A DNA stretch of 21,480 nucleotides from positions 1-21,480 of the IMG/VR virus record IMGVR_UViG_3300017773_000178; one strand, written 5' to 3'. This DNA is from a virus. The position numbers and the translations under genes are program-made. Shown here piece by piece: positions 1-8,123 of the stretch (position 1 is the first letter of the stretch; the number at the start of each line of letters is the position of its first letter). The notes under the pieces are model-generated. The model did no database searches and was not told the origin of the DNA. It worked only from the letters and a program-made list of their open reading frames with translations.

Positions 1-789
1 CTTGATGTCAATGAAGCCGCCAGATACGCCGCCAACCTCGATAGAACCATACGCATTAGAGTTTTGGATGGTTAGGTTGTTGTCAGCCGTGATCGTGCCT
101 GTAACGTCTATGGCGTGGCTGAAGTCGAACGTGTCGTTGCTGCCGTCCCATAGGATAGTTGCATCAGTACCCGCGCCTACAGCATCCTCAATTGTAATCC
201 CGGCACCGTTGGCTGACGTTGTATCGCCGCCATAGTTCAGCGTAATGTTCTTGTCTTTAACATCAAGCGTCTCAGTGTTGATCGTGGTAGTCGTGCCGTT
301 TACAGTCAGATCGCCTGCAATAACTGCGTTAGTGCTAACGGTTAAATCACCAGAAATCGTGGCGTCATTGCTTACTGTTAAGTCGTTAGTAATAGTTGCG
401 TTGGTGCTAACCGTGAGATCGCCAGCCACAGTCGCATCGGTGCTAACCGTGAGATCGCCGGTAACAGTAGCGTCCGTTGTAACGCTTAGAGAGCCGCCAA
501 CCGTTAAGTCGCCAGAGGTAGACACGCCAGCAACATTGATGTCGCCAGAAAGATAAAGATCGCGGAACTTGTTGGTGGCCGTACCGATATCATAAGTTGC
601 GCCAGTAGCCACTGTAATGTGGCCATCAACACCTAACGCACCAGTAGCGTCGAGCGTAATCCCGGAAGTATCAAATGGCGTAGAGATTCCAACCAGCAAA
701 TCTCCATCCGCATTGATGCGGATCTTCTCATTTGTAGCTGAGGTCAGAAATGTAAACTGCGCCGTACTTCTGTGATCAATAAAATCCAT
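1..789 (-). CDS. Tail fibre / structural protein with 12-residue repeats (3' end beyond window)
   Basis: An open frame begins at an ATG at 789 and runs without a stop for 263 codons to the left edge, so the C-terminus is missing. It starts 9 bases after the tailspike stop, with AAGG about 8 bases upstream of the ATG. The N-terminus (MDFIDHRSTAQFTF…) has no T7-gp17-type anchor. A YDIGTATNKFRDLYLSG segment follows, a motif I know from phage tail-fibre and virion-decoration proteins. Next come five tandem 12-residue repeats of GDLTVSTDAT type, then TVNGTTTTINTETLDVKDKNITLNYG, a segment common in fibre-like proteins of aquatic phages. The repeats suggest a trimeric fibrous beta shaft. It probably forms an accessory fibre or a receptor-binding part docked on the preceding tailspike. 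The structural class is fairly sure; the exact role and the receptor are not. Confidence 0.7.
   Translation of the reverse strand, partial: MDFIDHRSTAQFTFLTSATNEKIRINADGDLLVGISTPFDTSGITLDATGALGVDGHITVATGATYDIGTATNKFRDLYLSGDINVAGVSTSGDLTVGGSLSVTTDATVTGDLTVSTDATVAGDLTVSTNATITNDLTVSNDATISGDLTVSTNAVIAGDLTVNGTTTTINTETLDVKDKNITLNYGGDTTSANGAGITIEDAVGAGTDATILWDGSNDTFDFSHAIDVTGTITADNNLTIQNSNAYGSIEVGGVSGGFIDIK
313..492 (-). repeat. Five tandem 36-bp units coding a 12-aa fibre repeat
   Basis: Five head-to-tail 36-bp units (313-348, 349-384, 385-420, 421-456, 457-492) stay in frame inside the partial tail-fibre gene. Each codes for a version of [GN]-D-L-T-V-S-x-[DN]-A-x-[VI]-x. Units 3 and 4 are the most alike: both contain the 16-base stretch ggtgctaaccgtgaga. 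A degenerate further copy (GGSLSVTTDAT) flanks them. The pattern implies unit duplication with later divergence, so copy number may vary between related phages. Confidence 0.85.
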
Positions 790-798
790 ATCGTTACC

Positions 799-3417
799 TT
801 ATGACCAATTGACTGTTAGCTTGCTGTTTAAGCCTTCCATTACGTTTGTAACGCCACTAGCCAATGTTACGTAAGTGCCGCCGCTTGTGCCTGTCTTTAT
901 CAAGCAACTGTTACCAGTAATAACGCCAGAAAGAATATTGCTTGTTGTATCTGGGTTTACCCAAATGCACGGCTCCCCAGTGTCGGTTTTTGCTGTGTTA
1001 CCGACAATTTGAAAGTGCTGTACGTCTTCGACAGCAATACGGCGTTCGGTGTTATTACCATTAATGATTACGTTGTTAGTACCGTCTACCCTAGTGACGC
1101 CTTCAATTAAGGCGTTGCCTTGTATTTTGACAGAAGATGGTCCTGTTACATTAGCATTAGCAAAAGCAACTACCCCGCCGATATGTGCATTGTCACTAAC
1201 TACAATCTTAGCTGTAGCTCCTTGAGACAAAGAGGTTACGTAGTCTATGTACTTGTTGCCCACTACATTGAAGCTTTCTGTAAGCGTAGTAGTGTTTGTT
1301 ATGTTTCCACCAATGTATGAGTTAACAATATTAACGTTGTGTGTTTCATCGGGAATAAACAATCTAGCAGTACCTGTTCCTGTACCTGCGCCAGTTGCGA
1401 TAAAGACTGTTCCAACATTACTATCGGCCGCACCAATAGCTGTAAAGTCTGTAGTGCCTGTGGTAACTATCTTATAAGTATTGGTAGCACGTATATTTTC
1501 TGCGGTTCTAATTTCACCTTGTGCGTTGGCTGCTCTAAAAGGAAGAACATCACCAGTTAAGTACACATCATCAATTGTTAAGTTATGCGGATTGTCAACC
1601 TTAATGCCACCACTAGCTAAGAAACCATGAGCTAAACGCACGTCTTGTTGTATTTGAGAGCCGGGTATTAACAAAAAGCTAATTGCGTCTGCAAGGTTTC
1701 GACAAGTACCTTCTACATGAAAGTTTGTAATAGAACATAGCGTGTCGTGCTTACAAGAGCCTCGTATAAACTTATTTACATAAGCAGTGGAAGCGTCTGA
1801 CTTTAGGAACACATTGTTGAAAAAGGCTTTGTTACCGTCTCTGAGGTAAATTTGAACAAGACAGTTATCGAGACCTCTAGGATCTTCAGGTGTGTCTTCA
1901 AGTGTGTCTCTGGCTGCCCTAGCAATAATGTCTACAGTCAAATTGTTTACGTTAGATTGTTCGCAAGCCTCTATCCAGAACGCGCCTGAAGGGTTGTTGG
2001 AAAACGATCTATCAGAATCGTTAATAATGTTAATGTTGCTTGCAATGAATTTCTGATTGCGATCGCCAAGCACCCCGGTTGACGCATAGTTTTTTACGGA
2101 AGCGTTGTTAATGCTGTAGTTAGCGCCGATGGCTGCAAAGTTGTATGAGGTATGCGGAGCGTAGTCAGTGTTAGAGAAATTCTTAGTCACACCATCTACA
2201 AGGAACGTATCCGGCAACAAGCCAATGTCTTCTGCGTATACGTCTGATACAAGGGTGGTTCCCTCTTGATATGTAATAACATCATTCTCATCAAAGTATG
2301 CTTGATAAGTGATAAAGCTTTGGAAAGACATATTCCTAAAGACACAGCCCTCAATGACTGTTGTCCCAAAGCTATTGACGCGAACGCCAGCAATGCCATG
2401 ATAGTTTTCAAAAAGGCAGTTAGTCACATGCACGGTTGTGTCTGAGTTATACGATTCGACTTTTAAAAACGCGCCAAGTGTTGGCGCAATACTGTCATAG
2501 CCAAACAATGGGTAGTCTATGTCTGTCCACGGCTCACTGCCTGTTTTGTATGTTCCTCTGCCACCATCAACAAAAACATTCTCGAATGCCACAGTCATTT
2601 TGTTTGTGTTAGTTGTTCGCTTACACTCAAAACGCCCTGTGCTTGAGTAGGTTGTTTGTATGACAAACTTAAAGTTTCTTAAACGTAGAAACTCACCTGT
2701 CGCATTAATTGTGCCAGTAATCTTGTAAGTCTTGTTTCCGCCGTCTAGCCATGCGCCTGTAGTCGTAACGTAGTTGACGGCGTTCCGTAGCTTTACAGTG
2801 TCGTCCGCATCCCCATCGCCAACCGTACCGAAGTCATCTGCGCTAATAGTCTCGCGGAGCTTATCCTCTACGGTCGTGTCTACTGCGCCAGTGCCGCCGG
2901 GCGTATAGGTAACCAGGGCTGAGTCTGTAATGCCGGGAGGTACAGTCGTTGTTGCTGTTACTGCGCCGGTAGGGCTGAATGATAGGTACTTGTTTGCTCT
3001 CGTAGCAGCGTCAGGCAGCTCCATTGAGATCGTTGTGGAGTCTGTAATCGGCCTACGAACAGACTGGTCAAACGACCGATTGGTCTGCTCACCTGCCAGC
3101 CAAAGGTTATCAAAGTCAGAGTTAACATCGGATGCTAGAAAGTCACCTGAGTTGGTGTAGTTTTGGTTGCGCTCATACGGCATGTCCCTGTAAAGGGTCA
3201 TAATATCGTTCAGGGTAGCGCCTGCGGTTAAAGTGATAGTCCCGCCGCTCTCATCGCCAACGCCCGCTACAGAGTAATCTGTGCCCTCTGAGAGGGCAAT
3301 TCCGTTTTGCAGTACAACGAGATCGTCTTTGTCTACTATCTCAAACGTATAGGAGAAGATCGTCTGACCAGCAGTCGCGCTATATTGGTTACGGCTCGTG
3401 TTGTCTGCTACTGTCAT
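799..3417 (-). CDS. Tailspike / tail fibre with T7 gp17-like anchor and right-handed beta-helix
   Basis: 872 aa. Residues 1 to about 130 (MTVADNTSRNQYSATAGQT…, LYRDMPYERNQNYTNSGDF, …AGEQTNRSFDQSVRRP) match the N-terminal anchor of T7 gp17-type fibres (Phage_T7_tail family), which binds the tail tube. Around residue 194, DDFGTVGDGDADDTVKLRNAV is the signature that opens pectate-lyase-like right-handed beta-helix tailspikes. The long Asn/Thr/Val-rich stretch with many "xxNVxIxxN" turns fits stacked beta-helix coils. Residues about 646-683 (KIVTTGTTDFTAIGAADSN…ATGAGTGTGTA) form a recurrent phage tail module. The end is short, so no obvious intramolecular chaperone is present. Its start overlaps the upstream stop (TAATG). 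Likely role: host-surface binding and possibly glycan cleavage; catalytic residues cannot be named by eye. The beta-helix part is more AT-rich than the anchor. Confidence 0.88.
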   Translation of the reverse strand: MTVADNTSRNQYSATAGQTIFSYTFEIVDKDDLVVLQNGIALSEGTDYSVAGVGDESGGTITLTAGATLNDIMTLYRDMPYERNQNYTNSGDFLASDVNSDFDNLWLAGEQTNRSFDQSVRRPITDSTTISMELPDAATRANKYLSFSPTGAVTATTTVPPGITDSALVTYTPGGTGAVDTTVEDKLRETISADDFGTVGDGDADDTVKLRNAVNYVTTTGAWLDGGNKTYKITGTINATGEFLRLRNFKFVIQTTYSSTGRFECKRTTNTNKMTVAFENVFVDGGRGTYKTGSEPWTDIDYPLFGYDSIAPTLGAFLKVESYNSDTTVHVTNCLFENYHGIAGVRVNSFGTTVIEGCVFRNMSFQSFITYQAYFDENDVITYQEGTTLVSDVYAEDIGLLPDTFLVDGVTKNFSNTDYAPHTSYNFAAIGANYSINNASVKNYASTGVLGDRNQKFIASNINIINDSDRSFSNNPSGAFWIEACEQSNVNNLTVDIIARAARDTLEDTPEDPRGLDNCLVQIYLRDGNKAFFNNVFLKSDASTAYVNKFIRGSCKHDTLCSITNFHVEGTCRNLADAISFLLIPGSQIQQDVRLAHGFLASGGIKVDNPHNLTIDDVYLTGDVLPFRAANAQGEIRTAENIRATNTYKIVTTGTTDFTAIGAADSNVGTVFIATGAGTGTGTARLFIPDETHNVNIVNSYIGGNITNTTTLTESFNVVGNKYIDYVTSLSQGATAKIVVSDNAHIGGVVAFANANVTGPSSVKIQGNALIEGVTRVDGTNNVIINGNNTERRIAVEDVQHFQIVGNTAKTDTGEPCIWVNPDTTSNILSGVITGNSCLIKTGTSGGTYVTLASGVTNVMEGLNSKLTVNWS

Positions 3418-6400
3418 TAGTAACCCATCCTTTTCGCGGCTTCTTCGTACGCCTGCATTTCGATAGCGTTTTTCAACTCAACGTCCTCTTCAATCAATTG
3501 AGCCCTGGCAGCCGCAGCTGAATCGCTAAATGTTGCTCTTATCCACTGTTGCTTGCTTTCCGTATCGAGCATTTGATAACCAGTGCTATTAAAAATATCT
3601 CTTAATTGATCTTTGATGGGCGGCACAATGCCATCTTTTCCGCTCATCAATTGTATATAACGATCGTACTGATATACATCTAATTCAACGCCGTCGATGC
3701 TTTTGCGAGGCATTGGAATGCCAACCTGCTGTGCAACAATTTCATCAACTACTGCATCTTCTTTTAGTTCAGAAGTATAAATACCGGCCATGTTATCTAG
3801 GCCAAACCCGCCGGACAAAACTACTGGCTCACCAAATACATTCCTGCGCGGTGGCAACTCATCACTGTAACCAGGGAGTCGCGCTTTAATGCCATCAACA
3901 AAACTAAACGCTGATCGCACTGTAGGGTCTTGAATGCGCTCGAATGTTCTAAATGCAGACGTAAATGGCACCAGCGATGTGCCCATCCGAGATAGGTAAT
4001 TCATAGCTCGAATATTGTCTTTGTCTCGACCGCTCAGAGTGCCCGACAAGACATCAAAAAATTCTGTTAGTCCGCTAAGATAAGTTTTACTAGATAGATT
4101 TGAAGCGGCCGCGATAGTTCCAGCAACGCCAATCTCAAAAGCATCAGGCTCATCAAGCTGCCCAATAATCTCAGTCATGTCGGCTGCCAAACCAATTATT
4201 GAGCCAACTGGGTCAAGCCTGTTGTAAGCATAATATTTTCCGTTAATAAGAATGGAATAAGGCTGCCATCCCTTCTCTCTGAGAATAGCCTGCATCCGAT
4301 AATCAGTAGGACCGCCGCCAGTAATCTGACCGCCCAATGTTAGATCAGCCGCAGCTCCCATAATGAATGAACCAGTAGTAAGCTTTGCCAATGCCAAGTC
4401 GCGCCTAGCTCCGCCAGCAGCAATATCAGCACGAACCGCTCTTGATGCTAGCGCCATTGGAGTGCGCTCTAAAGTAAATGACGCAATGTTTGTGGGCGTT
4501 CTAACAAATGGAATAATGACTTTGCCAAATACTCTTAAAAGTGGCGCATCGCTGCGACGAAGCCTTTCGGCCATCTGCCCTGCTGCCCCGAGGGTGCCAA
4601 TCTTTGTTTCTTGCAAAGAGTTTGTAAATGTTTGATACCTCATAGCATCAATTGCGGCGCGCTTTATATTTTCTGGTGGGTTCTCCAGCACTTCATAAAC
4701 TCGAGCCGCGGCGCGCTCATCAGTTAGACCTTCGTTAAATGCTGTGCGATATGCTTGGGCTTGTAGCTCCATACGATAGCCAACTGACTTAAAGAATTCA
4801 TCAGATGCTGTAAGCAAGTTGCCAGGTATACGAATAACATTTCCTAAGTAATCCGCAAACCTTCCAGCGTTACCAGACGCATTTAAGTTTTCTGCTGATA
4901 TTGCTCGATGTTGTTCGCCAGCTTCTAACTTATTTAATTGATCAGAAGGCTCGCCGGTTTTTAATGCCTGCCAAGCCAAACGCATGCCATCTTTTGCGCC
5001 TTCTATCATGCCTTTTAGTTGCGCTGTTGCTTCATCTGGGGCAACAGAATTTCCTAAAACAGATGCAACTTTACGCTCGCTTACAGTTAACGCGGCAGTC
5101 ATTACGTTAGAAATGACGTTCACACTATGCGTAGTCGGGCCAGATAAAAGTCCGTTAATCCATACCTCATATAACTTATCAAAGGTCGTAGCTTTGTTTG
5201 CCTCTTTGACAACTTTGCCGACCTGGTTCACGTCTTTCAGCTCTGCAATCATTGCCGCCATGTTGCGAGACAGGCCTTCACCGCCCGTAGTTTCAAGTGC
5301 CTCTTTAATCAGTCGCTCTTGTTCCTTGGCAGACTTGGCTGCAATGTTGAACTGCTGCAATGCACGGCCAGCTTCCGCAGCCATTCCCGAGACTTGGGCC
5401 TGTATTGCTCGGTGTTGAGTCATGGCTCGTCTAAATAGTATGAGATCCATCTCGCTACCATTTTTTGCAGCTTGCGCCATGTTAATAAGGTTTTCGCCAG
5501 ATGCGGTTAGGATCTTACGAGACGCTAGTATCTCTTCTGCCCTTGGTAAATCTCCTGCACGACGCGCCAACAACTTTTCAACAGTCATGCCAACGTCACC
5601 GGCAAGTGCTTCAAGCTCTTCGTTAGAAATCTGTTGCCGACGTGCCTCGTTAATCGGCGTTGCATCTGCAATAGCAACCTCATCAATTAACGTTTTGACA
5701 TCTTCAGTTGTATTTAAGTTGCCTAGATTTATGTTACGCGCTGCGCCAGGTTCCGCTTTTGTTGCCCCTGGCTTCGCATCGGGCACTACGATCTCAGCTT
5801 GAGCCGCATCTAACGCCTCACTAAATGGCAGGAACTCCTGACCTTCAGCCATCTCTGCTGGCTCTACTACCCGAGGTGCATCAGGACCGCCCTTGAGATT
5901 TTTCATGGCGTCATCGATAAACTCTTCAGGGGTTTTGCCTTCTGCTTGTGCAACTTCGCGAACTTGTTTTGCTTTCTTCATGCCACGAGCAAAGCCCATG
6001 ATTAGCTCAACAGCACCCCCGAGAAACAAACCTTCTACGGCATTTTTAAATCGTCCCTCAAGAGCGCTGTCATCTTCCCCCGCAGCTAGATATTCAGAAA
6101 AGGGAGTCGCCAATGGCGTCCCTTGTATAATGTTTGAGAAGCGATCTTCTTGCGGATCAAACACAAAGAAGTCAGCAGCTGCACCGCCAGCCATGCCAGC
6201 GCTAATATTGCCCATTCCAGCGGCTTTAAATGCGCGAGTAGCTGGCAAAAACCCAGTTAGGAACTGCGACATGTTGCGCACAAACTCACCGGTTACAGTT
6301 TCTGGGCGCGTCTCAAGCTGTAAATATTCAGGGTCTTGGCCGCTAATAGTTCCCAGCGGTATAACAGATTCCATTGCCTTGGCTGCTTCTGCCGTAGCGT

Positions 6401-8123
6401 CTAGAAATCCGCCAGCAACTGCGCGCGGACCTTCCACAAATACGCCACGAAGCACGTCGCCAGCTGCAGCACCGGCAGCACTTACTGCTGGAACCGCTAT
6501 ATCTTGAAATGCCTGTGGGATATCGTAGTAAGGACTAAATTGAGGGCGGTCACCCTCCTGAGAAATCCTTGCCGCAGTGTCGGGAGTCTCTGTTTTAAAG
6601 GTCATTCCCTGCGTGTAAAAGTCAATGCTCTCAGCTTCAGCGCGATCGCGTTCTTCTAAATACTTGCCATCAACATCGTCATCATAAAACACGGGCGTTG
6701 GATCGATATCTTGCAAATCAAGCTGAATGTTTTGCGCATCCATTACCATGCCTGTAGGCATGCCTCCAGTAGCCTGTACGGCCTGTTGCAAGCGGACGTA
6801 GGTAGTTATGGCCTGAGCCTCTTCATCCGTTAGATCGCGTTCTGTGCCCGCGTAGACGGCATCTACAGCGGCAGCCTGTGCTTCACCTGGATCAAGCAAG
6901 AAAAGTGCAGCCGTTGGCAAACCAATCGCCTTGATTGCATCGCTATTATCCATGCCAGGATTGTTTCGCAGCCAAGTCGATACGCGGTCTACCCATTGCG
7001 CGTCGGCAATCTGAAATAAGTCTTTACGTTTGGAAATGGCGTCTACTTTCTCTGCATTGTTTAGGGGGCGAGGCTTTGCTCCTTTCGCAAGTGCTTTCTT
7101 ACTTGGCTTTGTTAATTCAGTGCCAAGCTTTCGCCACGCTTCAGGGAATAATATTTCTGCCGGTATTGAGCGCTCGAAGCCACCTTTGTAAGTGCCACCG
7201 ATTCCGGTGTTATAGGATGGATGCGAGTCAATGCGAGTCAGCCCGTAGTCGTAACCAACCTCGCCGATAGAGTAACCTGCATCACCAAGTTGAGCGCCCA
7301 ATAAATCAGGCTCCGTAAACGCACGAAGCAATCGATCATTCGATGCAAATCCTGCTTCTCTATATTCCGCTTTGTTAATCTTTTTAACAAATGAAGATCG
7401 CAGTTTACCAGCACCTTTCATTGGATACTTGCCAACACCTAAGAGCTGCGACCTGGCGTCTGGACTACGAATGCCAACCCAATCTTCACGCGACGCGCGC
7501 ATGTCTGCATCAAACTTATCTAGTGCTGATTGTGAAATCTTTTTGTTGCTCATAGTGCGTTGCAACAATGCATCGGCAAACGCCTGGTTGAAGTAGTTGC
7601 CTTCCTTCCCCATCGCTACATATACAGCATTGACCGGCATATCCTTTGCCGCTTGCAGTGCCTCCGCTTTGTTTTGGAAAGGTGTCGCAGCATCTTGCAT
7701 TGATGCCCAATACATACGGTTTGCAAGGTTGTCAGCTTGCGCACCAAACTTGGGGCCGCCAAAAGTTGTTACGGGCTCATCAAGTTTGACGCCTTCAAAC
7801 TCTTCTAGTGTTGATCGCGTTTTGGTTGTGTCGCCTTTATGAGCCATGATGACCGAGTCTTCCAAGTCTTCTGGTCTAACTATGGGTCTACCAGCAACAT
7901 CAGCGTCTTTAACTTTGAGCTGACCTTCTGTGCGCATACGCTCACTTTCAGCAAACGCTTCGTCTTTCTCCAGTGCTTTACGATAACGAGTAGTCGCAGA
8001 CTTAATGTTTCGCGGGTTAGCCTCAGTGTTTTGCCCTAGATAGCCAGCCTCTCTTAGACCTTCAGGCGTTTCTGAAACACGCTTTACAATGGCTTCGATT
8101 AGCTCAGTGCCTGGTCTAGCCAT
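3417..8123 (-). CDS. Giant internal virion / DNA-ejection protein
   Basis: 1568 aa, in the position and size range of T7 gp16-type internal core proteins. The start at 8123 has GAGGAG eight bases upstream and overlaps the preceding gene by 8 bases. Residues 1 to about 400 form a separate, probably globular module (…GGPKFGAQ…WASMQDAA…VYVAMGKEG…) that I cannot name; its style resembles modules of phage polyvalent proteins. Hydrophobic or amphipathic stretches lie near 404-420, 531-559, 693-713, 983-1018 (WINGLLSGPTTHSVNVISNV), 1246-1263, 1284-1314 (YNRLDPVGSIIGLAADM) and 1326-1345. The segments around LSGPTTHSVN and YNRLDP are recurrent in large podoviral internal proteins. No lytic-transglycosylase Glu motif was recognised. 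It is probably ejected with the DNA to help span the envelope. The structural role is fairly sure; the N-terminal activity is unknown. Confidence 0.75.
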   Translation of the reverse strand: MARPGTELIEAIVKRVSETPEGLREAGYLGQNTEANPRNIKSATTRYRKALEKDEAFAESERMRTEGQLKVKDADVAGRPIVRPEDLEDSVIMAHKGDTTKTRSTLEEFEGVKLDEPVTTFGGPKFGAQADNLANRMYWASMQDAATPFQNKAEALQAAKDMPVNAVYVAMGKEGNYFNQAFADALLQRTMSNKKISQSALDKFDADMRASREDWVGIRSPDARSQLLGVGKYPMKGAGKLRSSFVKKINKAEYREAGFASNDRLLRAFTEPDLLGAQLGDAGYSIGEVGYDYGLTRIDSHPSYNTGIGGTYKGGFERSIPAEILFPEAWRKLGTELTKPSKKALAKGAKPRPLNNAEKVDAISKRKDLFQIADAQWVDRVSTWLRNNPGMDNSDAIKAIGLPTAALFLLDPGEAQAAAVDAVYAGTERDLTDEEAQAITTYVRLQQAVQATGGMPTGMVMDAQNIQLDLQDIDPTPVFYDDDVDGKYLEERDRAEAESIDFYTQGMTFKTETPDTAARISQEGDRPQFSPYYDIPQAFQDIAVPAVSAAGAAAGDVLRGVFVEGPRAVAGGFLDATAEAAKAMESVIPLGTISGQDPEYLQLETRPETVTGEFVRNMSQFLTGFLPATRAFKAAGMGNISAGMAGGAAADFFVFDPQEDRFSNIIQGTPLATPFSEYLAAGEDDSALEGRFKNAVEGLFLGGAVELIMGFARGMKKAKQVREVAQAEGKTPEEFIDDAMKNLKGGPDAPRVVEPAEMAEGQEFLPFSEALDAAQAEIVVPDAKPGATKAEPGAARNINLGNLNTTEDVKTLIDEVAIADATPINEARRQQISNEELEALAGDVGMTVEKLLARRAGDLPRAEEILASRKILTASGENLINMAQAAKNGSEMDLILFRRAMTQHRAIQAQVSGMAAEAGRALQQFNIAAKSAKEQERLIKEALETTGGEGLSRNMAAMIAELKDVNQVGKVVKEANKATTFDKLYEVWINGLLSGPTTHSVNVISNVMTAALTVSERKVASVLGNSVAPDEATAQLKGMIEGAKDGMRLAWQALKTGEPSDQLNKLEAGEQHRAISAENLNASGNAGRFADYLGNVIRIPGNLLTASDEFFKSVGYRMELQAQAYRTAFNEGLTDERAAARVYEVLENPPENIKRAAIDAMRYQTFTNSLQETKIGTLGAAGQMAERLRRSDAPLLRVFGKVIIPFVRTPTNIASFTLERTPMALASRAVRADIAAGGARRDLALAKLTTGSFIMGAAADLTLGGQITGGGPTDYRMQAILREKGWQPYSILINGKYYAYNRLDPVGSIIGLAADMTEIIGQLDEPDAFEIGVAGTIAAASNLSSKTYLSGLTEFFDVLSGTLSGRDKDNIRAMNYLSRMGTSLVPFTSAFRTFERIQDPTVRSAFSFVDGIKARLPGYSDELPPRRNVFGEPVVLSGGFGLDNMAGIYTSELKEDAVVDEIVAQQVGIPMPRKSIDGVELDVYQYDRYIQLMSGKDGIVPPIKDQLRDIFNSTGYQMLDTESKQQWIRATFSDSAAAARAQLIEEDVELKNAIEMQAYEEAAKRMGY

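Noticed and set aside
313-492. Tandem repeats as a possible CRISPR-like array
   Set aside because: The units are contiguous with no spacers, and all encode an in-frame fibre repeat.
245-556. Plus-strand open frame with VLTVRSP repeats
   Set aside because: It is the antisense reading of the 36-bp fibre repeats; the minus-strand frame has recognisable fibre motifs and continues to the edge.
5893-6507. 204-codon plus-strand open frame (also those at 4984-5418 and 5422-5802)
   Set aside because: They lie antisense within the 1568-aa internal virion gene, have Ser/Ala-rich shadow-type sequence, and no ribosome site or family signal.
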